This document shows positions 18,260 to 27,532 of a DNA stretch of 64,000 nucleotides, one piece after another. Below the pieces are notes generated by a model that searched no databases, was not told where the DNA came from, and worked only from the letters and a program-made list of their open reading frames with translations. The stretch is from JAGVPT01 sp035500675 (GTDB taxonomy: Bacteria > Bacteroidota > Ignavibacteria > UBA10030 > UBA8401), in contig DATJXA010000066.1 in NCBI GenBank assembly GCA_035500675.1, positions 6,343 to 70,342 on the forward strand, read 5' to 3'. The position numbers were made by a program, and so were the translations under genes. Position 1 is the stretch's first letter, and every line of letters begins with the position of its first letter.

Positions 18260-19306
18260 ATGCGTTTAAAAAACATCCTTCTTAATTCTTGTCTCGCCAT
18301 TCTTCTCTCCTTTCAATTTACCTTTGCCGCCGCAAAACCGGTGGTCTTGATGTTTATTATAGACGGATTACAAAGCGACGCTGCGAAGGTCGCGATCGCT
18401 CATGGCGCGAGCAATCTTAAATTCCTTTATGATAACGGCGTGTGGGTCGAAGAGGCTTATTGCGTAAGCCCCTCACCGTATTTACGACTTCCGGATGGAT
18501 CGCTTCCATGGGGAACTTCGTCCCCGCCGAACGTCGCGATGCACACGGGCACTCATGTCTTCGAATCGCGGAACATGGACGACATTTTTCTTGCAGCGCG
18601 AAGATCCGGCATCAAATCCGTCTTCGCCGGCGGTGCATTAAATTACAAAGAGTTCAACACGGCCGATTATTGCTATTACTCAAATACGGACCCGGACTCG
18701 GTCATGGTGCAACATGGACTCGATCATTTTAAGAACGACGGGGTGCAATTGATCAGACTGCACATGCAGCGTATAAGAAATCATTGGAAGGGATCCGAGG
18801 AAAAGCTCGATCCAAACTCGGATTATCAACAGTACATTCTATATTTAGACCGCTTGTTGGGCAAACTCATCGAGGAATTTAAAGCGGCGGGGGTTTGGGA
18901 TAGCACGTACGTCATCGTCGCGGGGGACCATGGAATGGGCATGACCTTAAAAAGCGAGCATCCGGCATCGATTATTTCTTCATGGAAACCATATATGAAT
19001 TTTTACGGACCCGGCATCAAAAGAGGAGCAAGCATCCCGTACGCTGAATCGCCCGACATCGCACTCTTAGTCGATCGCTTCCTTAACCTTACACCATTAC
19101 GAGGTCATCTAGATCCGAACGTCGATGTCGTTCCCAGAGGAACAACGGGGACTCTATTGACAAACATTTTTATTGGGAATCCGAGGGAGCTTCCGCATCC
19201 GATGCTCATCAAACGGTATTTGGAAAGCACTGATTGGAAACCATCGGATGAGTACGGGGAGTATCGGCAGGCTATGATACAGTATTTGAAGGAATTACGT
19301 AAATAA
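18260..19306 (+). CDS. secreted alkaline-phosphatase-superfamily protein (type I phosphodiesterase-like)
   Basis: 348 residues from the ATG at 18260, preceded by GAGGT. A signal peptide (ILLNSCLAILLSFQFTFAAAK) is followed by the superfamily metal sites: MFIIDGLQSD near the start, GTSSPPNVAMHTGTH (candidate Thr nucleophile) and VAGDHGMGM with the metal-binding Asp-His pair. These match nucleotide pyrophosphatase/phosphodiesterase-type enzymes more than sulfatases; the sulfatase Cys/Ser-X-Pro-X-Arg signature is not present. It could hydrolyse phosphodiesters or phosphonates outside the cytoplasm. An inverted repeat follows and probably terminates both this transcript and that of the convergent GH28. 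Confidence 0.75.
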   Translation: MRLKNILLNSCLAILLSFQFTFAAAKPVVLMFIIDGLQSDAAKVAIAHGASNLKFLYDNGVWVEEAYCVSPSPYLRLPDGSLPWGTSSPPNVAMHTGTHVFESRNMDDIFLAARRSGIKSVFAGGALNYKEFNTADYCYYSNTDPDSVMVQHGLDHFKNDGVQLIRLHMQRIRNHWKGSEEKLDPNSDYQQYILYLDRLLGKLIEEFKAAGVWDSTYVIVAGDHGMGMTLKSEHPASIISSWKPYMNFYGPGIKRGASIPYAESPDIALLVDRFLNLTPLRGHLDPNVDVVPRGTTGTLLTNIFIGNPRELPHPMLIKRYLESTDWKPSDEYGEYRQAMIQYLKELRK

Positions 19307-19317
19307 TTTTGTTTTTT

Positions 19318-19393
19318 ACACCGCAATGGCGCGAAACACGTAGGGAATTTCGAAAAACTCAACACCCTTTGCGGTTTAGCGCCATTGCGGTGT
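19318..19393. repeat. dispersed inverted repeat, family A copy 4, between convergent genes
   Basis: Perfect 15-base arms (ACACCGCAATGGCGC at 19318-19332 and its complement at 19379-19393). It lies 12 bases after the phosphodiesterase stop and 5 bases before the GH28 stop, so it probably also acts as a bidirectional terminator. Confidence 0.75.
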
Positions 19394-19397
19394 AGGA

Positions 19398-21101
19398 TCA
19401 ATTATGCAGTTTCACTGCTTTCTGGTCGGCACCTCGCGCGAAACTTAATATCTGCTTCGCACTCGACACGTCGCCTCCATCGATCGTAATCCCACGGTTT
19501 TTTTCTCCTTCAACCTGCAAAAAAACCTTCGCCGGATTAAGAAGACGTAAACCCGAAAGCAAAATGTCCTTCGAGTTTATAATTCGAAGGGTAGATTCTG
19601 CTTCCTTATTCCCTTCAACAGTCAGATTGCTCAAAGCCGCATTATCGACATCATCCAGTATCACCGCAGGCCTCACATCGGGATTCGTGTACGTAAAGCT
19701 TACGTTCTGAAGCGACAGTCCGCTGACATTCCTTGCGTACATGCCGTACGCAGGTGGGGTTCCGACCTGAAAATATTCTCCGGCGATTTCCGGCACATCT
19801 CTCACGTCAGCTTCGTCCGCAGTCCCGCCTCCTTCGTATGTCACATGAATGTCGGTAAGACTAATATTTTCAAGAAAGCTCTCGCCGACTCCATTGAGCA
19901 CAATGCACTGCCGTAATTCACCTTTCCAGATGCCGGGACGAAATGGCATATCTTGCTGTTGGAGCGGAGTATCCACCACCGTCGCATAGATCCCGTTGAA
20001 AAAAATATTCTTCACAATTCCCTTGGGCGACACATTAATTTTTCCCGATCGGTCAGGCCGGGGTTTTGAGTCAAGACCTATCGAGATCGGCCCGGTCACT
20101 TTATTCAGTATGAGGTTTGAGAATGAGATGTTTTCCGCTCTGTCTCCTCTGCCAAACCGCATCTTGATCGGGCAGCCGTATGTTTCATAAATGACGCAGT
20201 TGGAAACTGTGATATTCCCTGGCTCGCCACCGCCAAATCGGAAGACGGACCAACGGGTGCTGAATGTGCAGTTTGTCACCGTGACGAATTTATTGCTGCC
20301 GAACAACGCGCACGCATCGTCCTGACATTTGACGTTGCAGTTCGAAATATTCACGTATTCCGAGCTTCCAAAATGGAATCCATCGTTGTTCTTATTGACT
20401 CTGTTCAGTATGGTGATTCCTTCAAGCTTCACGTAGCTGCATTCCAGTATGCGCATGCAGTGATAAGCGCTTCGTGTGAGAAAAATATCATGAACAAAAA
20501 CGTTCGTGCATCCGTAAAAAATAATTAAATGAGGTCTGTCCATATTGCCGCTATGCTGACCCGGACCGGTTCCATCGCCGAGGCCATTATAAAAGAGCTG
20601 CCCTTGACCGTCGATGGTTCCGTTCCCATCAATGGCGACGTTATGCGCATGAGCGGCATAGATCAACGAGTAGTTTCCGTTGCCCGGTGGAACGCCTTTT
20701 CCCCGATAATAGTCTCCGATGTTGCCGCTTCCTAATAATCTCCCGGAAGCTGCAATGGTGAGAGTCACGTTGTCTTTCAATTCCAGTGTGCCGGTAATAA
20801 AATCGCCGGCCGGAACGAGCACCGTGCCGCCGCTATCGACGTAACACGAATCGATCGCCGATTGTATGGCGCTTGTGTTAAGAGTCTTGCCGTCGCCAAT
20901 CGCGCCGAAATCTACAACGTCGTACACCCTGCTGCCGTTTTGTCCGCTCGATACGATGGAAGCGCCCAGCGCCGCAACTTGTTTTGCTGAATGTCCCTCC
21001 CCGCCGATACCGAAAGCAAAGAGAGACTGTTGAAGGCAGCATAAGGCGATAACGATCGCTTCAATTCGCATTACACATTTTGGTTTGACCCGTGTTTTCA
21101 T
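19398..21101 (-). CDS. GH28-like right-handed beta-helix pectinase-related protein
   Basis: 567 residues with a signal peptide (AIVIALCCLQQSLFAFG). The beta-helix N-cap VVDFGAIGDGKTLNTSAIQSAI is the standard start of GH28 and pectate-lyase-like helices. GH28 catalytic loops are partly kept: NND at 238-240 and QDDACAL (D261, D262) for NTD and DD, and CPIKM near 311-314 for RIK. No GHG counterpart is present; the matching loop reads STRWSVFRFGG. It may therefore be a GH28 relative with altered chemistry or a binding protein. Galacturonan or rhamnogalacturonan is the expected ligand. It ends the co-oriented locus, 28 bases after the cupin gene. Confidence 0.75.
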   Translation of the reverse strand: MKTRVKPKCVMRIEAIVIALCCLQQSLFAFGIGGEGHSAKQVAALGASIVSSGQNGSRVYDVVDFGAIGDGKTLNTSAIQSAIDSCYVDSGGTVLVPAGDFITGTLELKDNVTLTIAASGRLLGSGNIGDYYRGKGVPPGNGNYSLIYAAHAHNVAIDGNGTIDGQGQLFYNGLGDGTGPGQHSGNMDRPHLIIFYGCTNVFVHDIFLTRSAYHCMRILECSYVKLEGITILNRVNKNNDGFHFGSSEYVNISNCNVKCQDDACALFGSNKFVTVTNCTFSTRWSVFRFGGGEPGNITVSNCVIYETYGCPIKMRFGRGDRAENISFSNLILNKVTGPISIGLDSKPRPDRSGKINVSPKGIVKNIFFNGIYATVVDTPLQQQDMPFRPGIWKGELRQCIVLNGVGESFLENISLTDIHVTYEGGGTADEADVRDVPEIAGEYFQVGTPPAYGMYARNVSGLSLQNVSFTYTNPDVRPAVILDDVDNAALSNLTVEGNKEAESTLRIINSKDILLSGLRLLNPAKVFLQVEGEKNRGITIDGGDVSSAKQILSFARGADQKAVKLHN

Positions 21102-21129
21102 TAATCACCGCTCAAAATATCGGAGGCCG

Positions 21130-21480
21130 TTAGTGTTTAAGAAAATCTTCTCTGTGGGGAACGAAAACGTCGACCAACGCACTCTCTTCTAATGCAACCA
21201 CACCGTGTTCGACGTTAGGGGGCATGAGATATCCGTCGCCGACCTTCTGAATTCGCTTTTCACCGTTCATGTTCACTTCAAACGACCCCTTGATGACGTA
21301 TGAGAATTGTTTGTGCGGATGTTTATGGAGCGACCCGACTGCCCCCTTTTTGAACTTCACAACGACAAGCATCATATCGTTGTCGTAACTCATGACCGAC
21401 CTTGTCACGCCTTCGCCCGCGTATTCCCATTGAGCATTCTCGTTGAAGAAAAACCCTGTTTTTCCGAATTGCTCTCCCAT
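21130..21480 (-). CDS. kdgF: cupin, KdgF-like (pectin degradation)
   Basis: 116 residues forming a single cupin. The metal site is HKHPHKQF (H52, H54, Q58 candidates) with a second histidine in PPNVEHGV (H92), an arrangement also seen in KdgF. KdgF opens 4,5-unsaturated uronates to the linear keto form, the step before KduI. The pathway context supports it: KduI, GH105, heparinase- and alginate-lyase-type genes are in the same locus. It lies between the heparinase-like gene (22 bases) and the GH28 (28 bases). Other cupin functions cannot be excluded from sequence alone. No signal peptide, so it acts in the cytoplasm. Confidence 0.65.
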   Translation of the reverse strand: MGEQFGKTGFFFNENAQWEYAGEGVTRSVMSYDNDMMLVVVKFKKGAVGSLHKHPHKQFSYVIKGSFEVNMNGEKRIQKVGDGYLMPPNVEHGVVALEESALVDVFVPHREDFLKH

Positions 21481-21502
21481 AACCCGTACTCCTTATCGAT
21501 GA

Positions 21503-23638
21503 TTAATTTTTAAGCACATACCCCTCTTTTGTTTTTTCAAACACCCACTTGTAATTGCCGGAGTCGGAATTAACGGTCACTTGAACATCCTCTCCCACAC
21601 GGCTGATCGACGCACCGCTGACAACGCGCTCGGCATCATCCTGATTTTTCACCGGTACAATGATCGTGGCGATGACGGACGTCGTCGCCTTGGCGTGCAC
21701 GACGGTCTCTACATACGGTATCTCGGTGAGCCGGGCATCTTCGGTGACAGGAACGAACGGATCGCCGCCTTGGACAAGCGTGAAGGAGTTATCAAGCACC
21801 AAAGGTATCACTGCCATATTATGTCGCCTTTGGTCCGACATGTAGACATATTTATCCATCACAGTATACTCCCCGTTTTGGTTTGAACCAAACCTTGCCC
21901 CTCTTTCCGGACGCCGTGCACTCTCCACGCCAACCCCGGGATGAATACGGGCCGCGATCTCGGCCCCGGGACGAGCATCGACCTCGTCAAAAACAACGGT
22001 CGTTACCGGTTTCTCCAGGATGACACTGCGCCTCCATTTGAGCAGCTGCTTATCCGGATATGCGTGGGTCGGATCCATTGACACGTAGTCACGCTGAGCC
22101 CCCGTTTCAAATTTAAGGATGTCTCCGCCGATCCCTTTCAACCATGGCGTGTTTTTTTTCTTTGCTATGATTTGCTGCTCACCGTTGACGGAGATAACGT
22201 TGTGGCCGGCACTGGAAGCATATGGATAGTCAAACCGGTCTTCGCTAAAATAAAATTCATCGTACCTCATCGGACCGAGGTCGCGGATGAACGGAACGCC
22301 GAACCAGCTTACGATAAACTGCCCGCAATCGAGATGTCCGTGGTGGGGATCGTCGTTATAGCCCGCTTTGCACGCGACGGTGACTGTCGAGGAGTCTAGA
22401 AAACTGCTTCGCAAGATCGCCCAGTTCACTGAGCGGAAAAATTTCGATTTTTGCTCAGGTTCAACGGGCTTTACGCCAGTGCGCGGCCAAATGAGGTCGA
22501 AAATCTCCGACCCCTGTCCCAAAAACTTTTCTCTGTACCATGCGCCCAAATGACTGTCGGTCTCGTTGACAAGTTTATCGACCATCGCGGTCGGGCCAAC
22601 GGGGTAGCCGCCTCCGTCTTCGAAATTAGCAGTCAACCCGTACAACTCGAAATCGAGAGGATGGCTCGAAATGTTTTTGTTCCGGAACATGTTCTCACTA
22701 CCGTTCGACAACCTTTTCAAGGCGTCCATAAAAAATACGCTTTCACGCATCATGTAGCCGTAATACCCGCGACCTTCCTGCCAGCCGCCATCTTCTCCGA
22801 TGTGGCTGAATGTCGTATCCATGCGATTGTCCACTTCGGCAACGACGTCGAGCAATTCCGGATTTTCTTTGAGAAGCGCCAATGCAGTGAGACCCAAACT
22901 GGAGTAGCAAATGTTCGACCAGTTACATTTATAAGCAGTCGACCACCAAAAATAATTATAGTTGCCGCGGACCCTCGTGATGGCTCTTTCCATGAGTCCG
23001 TTTCTGATTTTATCTCTCTCTGGTCGGGTCAGCACTGGATAAACCCAGTCGTACACGGTAGAAAGTGAGATGGCTTTTCCGGCAGCGGTGATGTCGTAAG
23101 AAAAAACGACTCTATCGTCCGGCACATTCCAAGGCCAGACACGGGAATAAATGATGTCGAAGTGATGCGCCGGATTTACCCAATCGGGCCAATCGGCTAT
23201 ATCCATCGCAAACTCTATGGCCTTGTGTGCATACTTCTCATCGCCTGTCATTTGATACAAGAAAGCCAGCGTGCGCGCTCCTTCCTCAATGTCCGATTCA
23301 TACTCCTCGGCGGGATCGCTGCCGACATAGCGCGTGTGCTTTGGATGCTGCGGCTCCGGCTCCTGGATCGGAACGCTTAAATACCGATGACCCTCCGCAA
23401 GAAGAGCATCATAGATCGTTTTACATTCCGGATCTGTTTTGATCCTTTCCATGATACCGTGTTTGTCCTTGTCGTTGAAAAACAAGTAGGGATGCTGTAA
23501 ACTGTGGATATCGATCTCGTTCGCGAGTTGTTCTTTAGTGACTTGCCCGCGACCCCGAGGAGAACATGCTGCAAATACGATAAAACACGTCACGATGATA
23601 AACAACTGCCTTCCCATTTTATCCACATGTTGTGACAT
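21503..23638 (-). CDS. heparinase II/III-family polysaccharide lyase-like lipoprotein
   Basis: 711 residues from the ATG at 23638, which has GGAGG about ten bases upstream; an in-frame ATG at 23617 is less well placed. The N-terminus (QLFIIVTCFIVFAACSP) has a lipobox, so it is probably anchored to the outer or inner membrane. An (alpha/alpha) toroid domain follows, with KCNWSNICYSSLGLTALALL and WQEGRGYYGYMMRESVFFMDAL. A beta-sandwich comes next, with HHGHLDCGQFIVSWFG near residue 435, the family metal/catalytic region. Members cleave uronic-acid glycosidic bonds by beta-elimination and leave unsaturated products. That matches the GH105, KduI and KdgF-like genes here. Confidence 0.8.
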   Translation of the reverse strand: MSQHVDKMGRQLFIIVTCFIVFAACSPRGRGQVTKEQLANEIDIHSLQHPYLFFNDKDKHGIMERIKTDPECKTIYDALLAEGHRYLSVPIQEPEPQHPKHTRYVGSDPAEEYESDIEEGARTLAFLYQMTGDEKYAHKAIEFAMDIADWPDWVNPAHHFDIIYSRVWPWNVPDDRVVFSYDITAAGKAISLSTVYDWVYPVLTRPERDKIRNGLMERAITRVRGNYNYFWWSTAYKCNWSNICYSSLGLTALALLKENPELLDVVAEVDNRMDTTFSHIGEDGGWQEGRGYYGYMMRESVFFMDALKRLSNGSENMFRNKNISSHPLDFELYGLTANFEDGGGYPVGPTAMVDKLVNETDSHLGAWYREKFLGQGSEIFDLIWPRTGVKPVEPEQKSKFFRSVNWAILRSSFLDSSTVTVACKAGYNDDPHHGHLDCGQFIVSWFGVPFIRDLGPMRYDEFYFSEDRFDYPYASSAGHNVISVNGEQQIIAKKKNTPWLKGIGGDILKFETGAQRDYVSMDPTHAYPDKQLLKWRRSVILEKPVTTVVFDEVDARPGAEIAARIHPGVGVESARRPERGARFGSNQNGEYTVMDKYVYMSDQRRHNMAVIPLVLDNSFTLVQGGDPFVPVTEDARLTEIPYVETVVHAKATTSVIATIIVPVKNQDDAERVVSGASISRVGEDVQVTVNSDSGNYKWVFEKTKEGYVLKN

Positions 23639-23740
23639 TTGATTGACACCTCCGATCGAGGATGATGGTGCGCTGGACGGCCGTTCGCGAAACGAGCGGT
23701 TCTTATTGATTGCCCTGAGCAGTCAAATGAGCAATATGCT

Positions 23741-24874
23741 CTAATCCTTCCGCACTGAAAACTTAAATAAAGTGATTGAATGGAATTTTTCTCCCGGCCG
23801 TAACACGGTGGACGGAAAATTTGGCCGATGCGGTGAGTCGGGGAAATGCTCCGTCTCAAGGCAAAAACCGTAGCTGCTTTCGTATTTTTTTCCGCTTTCT
23901 CCAGAAAACGTCCCATTCAGGCCGTGAGCTGTAAAAAATTGCACGCCCGGTTCGGTCGTAAAGACTTCCATTGTTCGTCCGCTTTCCCGTTCGAACACTG
24001 TGGCCGCCAACCCCAATTGATTCAACGGATGGTTAAGAACAAAATTATTATCGTATCCTTGAGGAAGAAGCATTGACGATCCGATTGCGCGTGGAGTGCG
24101 GAAATCATACGGCGTGCCGGCAACATCTTTGATCTCTCCGGTCGGGATCCCTTCATCATCAACTGGGGTATATTTGTCTGCGCGAATCGTCATCTGATGC
24201 CGAAGAACGTCGCCGTTCCCTTCGCCCGCAAGGTTGAAGTAGCAATGATTCGTAAAGTTCACAACGGTCGGCTTGTCGGTCGTAGCATAGTAATCGATCC
24301 GCAATGCATTTTCATTCGTCAAAGTGTAAACGACCGTGACGCTAAGGTTGCCCGGGAACCCTTCGTGGCCGTCGGGACTCAGGTGAGTCAACTGAAGCGA
24401 CGGGCCTTCGTTAGTCATCGAATCCGTAGCGTTCCAGACAATTTTGTCGAACCCTATCGCTCCTCCGTGGATCGTATTTTTGTGATGGCTGTTGACAGTA
24501 AGATGATATGTCATGCTATCCAACGTAAACGAGGCATTTGCTATCCTGTTTGAAAAACGGCCGATCAGTGCGCCAAAATGCGGGTTGCTTCTAAAGTAAT
24601 TCTGGACGCTATCGAGGCCTAAAACAACATTAGCTAATTTACGATTCCTGTCGGGAACATAAAGACGATAAATCACGCCTCCAAAATTGGAGATCTCTGC
24701 GACCATTCCATCGTCGTTCTTGAGAGTAAATAAGTACACGTCTTTATTGTCTTTCTGGCAGCATAATTCTTTTTTAATTTCCCCTTTTGAAAAACATACT
24801 CCCTGAACGAGGAACGAACAGAGAATGAACAAGAACATAGGGCGGCGACTTATAGCGCCAAGGGAGGTTGTCAT
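23741..24874 (-). CDS. galM: aldose 1-epimerase (mutarotase)
   Basis: 377 residues from the ATG at 24874; upstream ATGs lack good sites. An N-terminal hydrophobic stretch (MFLFILCSFLVQGVCFS) is a signal peptide, so it acts outside the cytoplasm. Family residues seen: NRIANASF, NTIHGGAIGFDKIVW (His), NHCYFNLAGEG (His), the YDNNFVL aspartate and CLETEHFPDSPH with the catalytic glutamate. It equilibrates alpha and beta forms of free hexoses released by the glycosidases. About 158 bases separate it from the SSS symporter upstream, so it may have its own promoter. Confidence 0.9.
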   Translation of the reverse strand: MTTSLGAISRRPMFLFILCSFLVQGVCFSKGEIKKELCCQKDNKDVYLFTLKNDDGMVAEISNFGGVIYRLYVPDRNRKLANVVLGLDSVQNYFRSNPHFGALIGRFSNRIANASFTLDSMTYHLTVNSHHKNTIHGGAIGFDKIVWNATDSMTNEGPSLQLTHLSPDGHEGFPGNLSVTVVYTLTNENALRIDYYATTDKPTVVNFTNHCYFNLAGEGNGDVLRHQMTIRADKYTPVDDEGIPTGEIKDVAGTPYDFRTPRAIGSSMLLPQGYDNNFVLNHPLNQLGLAATVFERESGRTMEVFTTEPGVQFFTAHGLNGTFSGESGKKYESSYGFCLETEHFPDSPHRPNFPSTVLRPGEKFHSITLFKFSVRKD

Positions 24875-25032
24875 GTTTTTTTCTCGTGGTCGATTTTGCA
24901 GACGCTTAACGAGAAGCGCTGCGGTCGGACTCATATGCGAGACAGTGTATCGGCACAATTAGTAGGTGCCTCGTGGCTGATGCGGTCTTTTCTTCCGCAA
25001 TCTGTTTGGAAAATTCCTCCGGTGTTGAACTC

Positions 25033-26712
25033 CTATCGAAAGATGTAGTATAACACGATAAATGCGCCGACGACCAATCCGGCGAATAATTTGTAGTTAC
25101 TCATGAGCGTTCCGTCAAATTTACGCATCAGTGGTTCCCTCCAGTTTTCCCAAACCAGTTCTTTGGCTTCGTCTTTCAACTCTTCAGGCCGCCAAAGAGA
25201 CACGGCAACGATAATGACGCTGCAAAGGACCAGCAGATAAAACGCCGTCATCATAAAGTTGCCTTGATAAATACCGTTCCAGTCCAGGAGAAACATGCCA
25301 AAACCGATCACAGCGCCGGTCACGAGCGTGGTGTACGCCGCGCGCCCTGTCGCCTTACGCCAGAATACTCCAAACAGAAATACTGCCGTGATCGGAGGGG
25401 CAATGTACGATATCAATTTGTTCAGCCCTTCGATGATCGTACTGTAGTGTCCGAAAATCGGGGATAGGACGATCGCCAGAACGGTGGCGACCACGGTGGT
25501 AATTTTTCCGATGACAACCAGCGAATGGTCCGTTGTCGCGGGGCGATATCGTTTAAAAATATCGAATGCGAAAAGTGTCGCCGTTGAGTTGAGCGCTCCG
25601 GAACACGTTTGCATTGCCGCTGCAAGCATTGCCGCGGCGATGAGACCTTTCAACCCGACCGGTAACAGGTGCATGATCATGAACGTGTACGTATCTGCCG
25701 TTGCTTCGGGGGCGGCTCCGCCGAAAGCGTGGTTCTGCACGAGCGCTACACAGATCACTCCGGGAAGTACGAACAGGAAGACGGGAAGAATTTTCAACAG
25801 TGCGCAGAAGAGCGGCCCAAGCCGGGCCTGTGTTTCGTCTTTTGCTGCGAGCACCCGTTGGACAATCGTCTGGTCTGCGCACCAGTACCAGATGCCGAGC
25901 ACCGGATAACCCAAAAGAATTGAATACCATGGCAGCCCGGAAGGGTCTCCGTTGAATCGCATCATATGAAGAAAGTTTCCGGTTCCCCACGTGATGCCAC
26001 TCCCCGCAACATTTTGCATCGGATGCGGGTGGGTTGCAAGAGTATTCACTAATGCCGACCAGCCGCCAATCTTGATATACCCCACGACAGTAATGCAAAG
26101 AGCTCCGATAAGAAGCAGGACGGTCTGTACGCTCTCCGTCATGACGACTGCGAGCAATCCGCCGATCATCGTATAGATGCCAGTCAGTATCCCAAGGATG
26201 GCAATAAAAAAGAAAAGTGCATCGATGCCGAAGATCGTCGCATCCGGAGGAAGTCCCGTAATTCCGCGCAGCACCCACGCTGCCGTATACAGCGCAACGC
26301 CGATATGAATAACGATCGCGGATATGATCGAAACAATCGCGAGCCAATCGCGGCATTTTCGCGAATAGCGGCGTTCAAGATAATCCGGAAGCGTCGGAAC
26401 TTTCGAGCGAAGATAAAGGGGGGCAAAGAACAACGATAACAGCACGAGAGTGAAGCCGGCCATCCATTCGAAGTTTCCGTAGATCAAACCGTATTTGTAC
26501 GCGGATTCGGCAAGGCTGACAAGGTGAACCGTTGAAATATTTGCGGCAAACATCGCCAATCCGATCACCGGCCAGGTAAGCGTGTTGCCCGCCAAAAAAT
26601 AATGTCTCCCCTCCCCCCCTTTCTTACGCTGCCTGCCTGCCCAGATCCCCATTCCCACAATGCCTGCGAGATACAAAATGATGATCGCGTAATCCACTTC
26701 GCTAATGTTCAT
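25033..26712 (-). CDS. sodium:solute symporter (SSS family)
   Basis: 559 residues with about 13-14 transmembrane helices. The family is recognised from the N-terminal AIIILYLAGIVGMGIWAGRQ, WMAGFTLVLLSLFFAPLYLRSKV, CADQTIVQRVLAAKDE and the C-terminal FGVFWRKATGRAAYTTLV. SSS transporters use the sodium gradient to import sugars, uronates or other small molecules. AAGGAGTTGT precedes the ATG. Sixteen bases separate it from the secreted tandem RhaM upstream and FucI is just beyond, so L-rhamnose, L-fucose or an oligouronate is the likely cargo. The substrate cannot be decided from sequence. Confidence 0.9.
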   Translation of the reverse strand: MNISEVDYAIIILYLAGIVGMGIWAGRQRKKGGEGRHYFLAGNTLTWPVIGLAMFAANISTVHLVSLAESAYKYGLIYGNFEWMAGFTLVLLSLFFAPLYLRSKVPTLPDYLERRYSRKCRDWLAIVSIISAIVIHIGVALYTAAWVLRGITGLPPDATIFGIDALFFFIAILGILTGIYTMIGGLLAVVMTESVQTVLLLIGALCITVVGYIKIGGWSALVNTLATHPHPMQNVAGSGITWGTGNFLHMMRFNGDPSGLPWYSILLGYPVLGIWYWCADQTIVQRVLAAKDETQARLGPLFCALLKILPVFLFVLPGVICVALVQNHAFGGAAPEATADTYTFMIMHLLPVGLKGLIAAAMLAAAMQTCSGALNSTATLFAFDIFKRYRPATTDHSLVVIGKITTVVATVLAIVLSPIFGHYSTIIEGLNKLISYIAPPITAVFLFGVFWRKATGRAAYTTLVTGAVIGFGMFLLDWNGIYQGNFMMTAFYLLVLCSVIIVAVSLWRPEELKDEAKELVWENWREPLMRKFDGTLMSNYKLFAGLVVGAFIVLYYIFR

Positions 26713-26728
26713 TACAACTCCTTGTTCA

Positions 26729-27484
26729 CTAGTTTGTGTGGAAAACGATCTTCATTTCCTGCCAGGGCGCTTTCAGAAACGCGTTCAATCTATCGTTCAA
26801 TTTTGCCCATGCCGGATCATCTTTGAGAGATTGAAGGTCGCTGTTCCAATGTGCGCCGTCGTATTCGGAATAACTATAGAGGGATCCATCTTTGAAATAG
26901 ATATGGACGTTCCCTAAATGCGCTTTTCTCAGAAACGGAAGGATCTCGGCCCCGTTCTCTTTAAAAAAATCGGCCAGGCCAGTTGCTTCCTTCGATTTTG
27001 CCTGGGAGACGTATGCGAGGCGTTGCACTTCAATTTGCGGAACGACGGACGTATCCGCTGCGAACACTTCTTCCATCGACGCCCACCATTCTCCCTTCTT
27101 CCTCGTCGGCAACGGCTCTTGCATCGGGTCGGTGAGCTTCCACCATTCTTTCGTTGTTGTATCGGCGATAGCTTTCATATCTCCGTTGTAGTCCGCTCCT
27201 ACGTACTCGAAGTACGAAAAAAGGATACCGTCCTTTAGGAAGATGGAATAATTGCGCAAGTTGGATCTACGGATACGGTCGAGCACACCGGGGAATACAT
27301 GTTTATGGAGAATGATATACCGTTCCTCGTACTCCGGCCGTACCTTTATCAGGCTTCCCAAACGAAATGTGATTGTTTCCGGTTTCACACTTGCCCCCTT
27401 GTCTTGAGATTTCATCGGATGGAACCAGAAGAGAATGAGCAGCAAGATGAAAACAGCCGACACATTGCGCATGAGCTTTCGCAC
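26729..27484 (-). CDS. secreted tandem L-rhamnose mutarotase (RhaM-RhaM), second domain degenerate
   Basis: 251 residues starting at GTG 27484 after AGGAGG. A signal peptide (VFILLLILFWFHPMKSQ) is followed by two RhaM domains. Domain 1 (about 38-140) keeps the counterparts of the E. coli RhaM active-site residues: His60 in LHKHVFP, Tyr79 in RNYSIFL, and Trp114-Trp115 in KEWWKLTD. Domain 2 (about 153-248) has none of these: Gly replaces the histidine, NVHIYF has His for Tyr, and PAWAKL lacks the Trp pair. RhaM interconverts alpha- and beta-L-rhamnose or L-fucose. Export is unusual for a normally cytoplasmic enzyme. It sits between FucI (48 bases) and the SSS transporter. Confidence 0.85.
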   Translation of the reverse strand: MRKLMRNVSAVFILLLILFWFHPMKSQDKGASVKPETITFRLGSLIKVRPEYEERYIILHKHVFPGVLDRIRRSNLRNYSIFLKDGILFSYFEYVGADYNGDMKAIADTTTKEWWKLTDPMQEPLPTRKKGEWWASMEEVFAADTSVVPQIEVQRLAYVSQAKSKEATGLADFFKENGAEILPFLRKAHLGNVHIYFKDGSLYSYSEYDGAHWNSDLQSLKDDPAWAKLNDRLNAFLKAPWQEMKIVFHTN

Positions 27485-27532
27485 GATACCTCCTTTGCAT
27501 AAAATGATTTTCGTTGTCTCATCATGTGTTGA

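Noticed and set aside
18260..19306. Sulfatase
   Set aside because: The superfamily fold is shared, but the Cys/Ser-X-Pro-X-Arg sulfatase signature is absent; phosphodiesterase-type motifs fit better.
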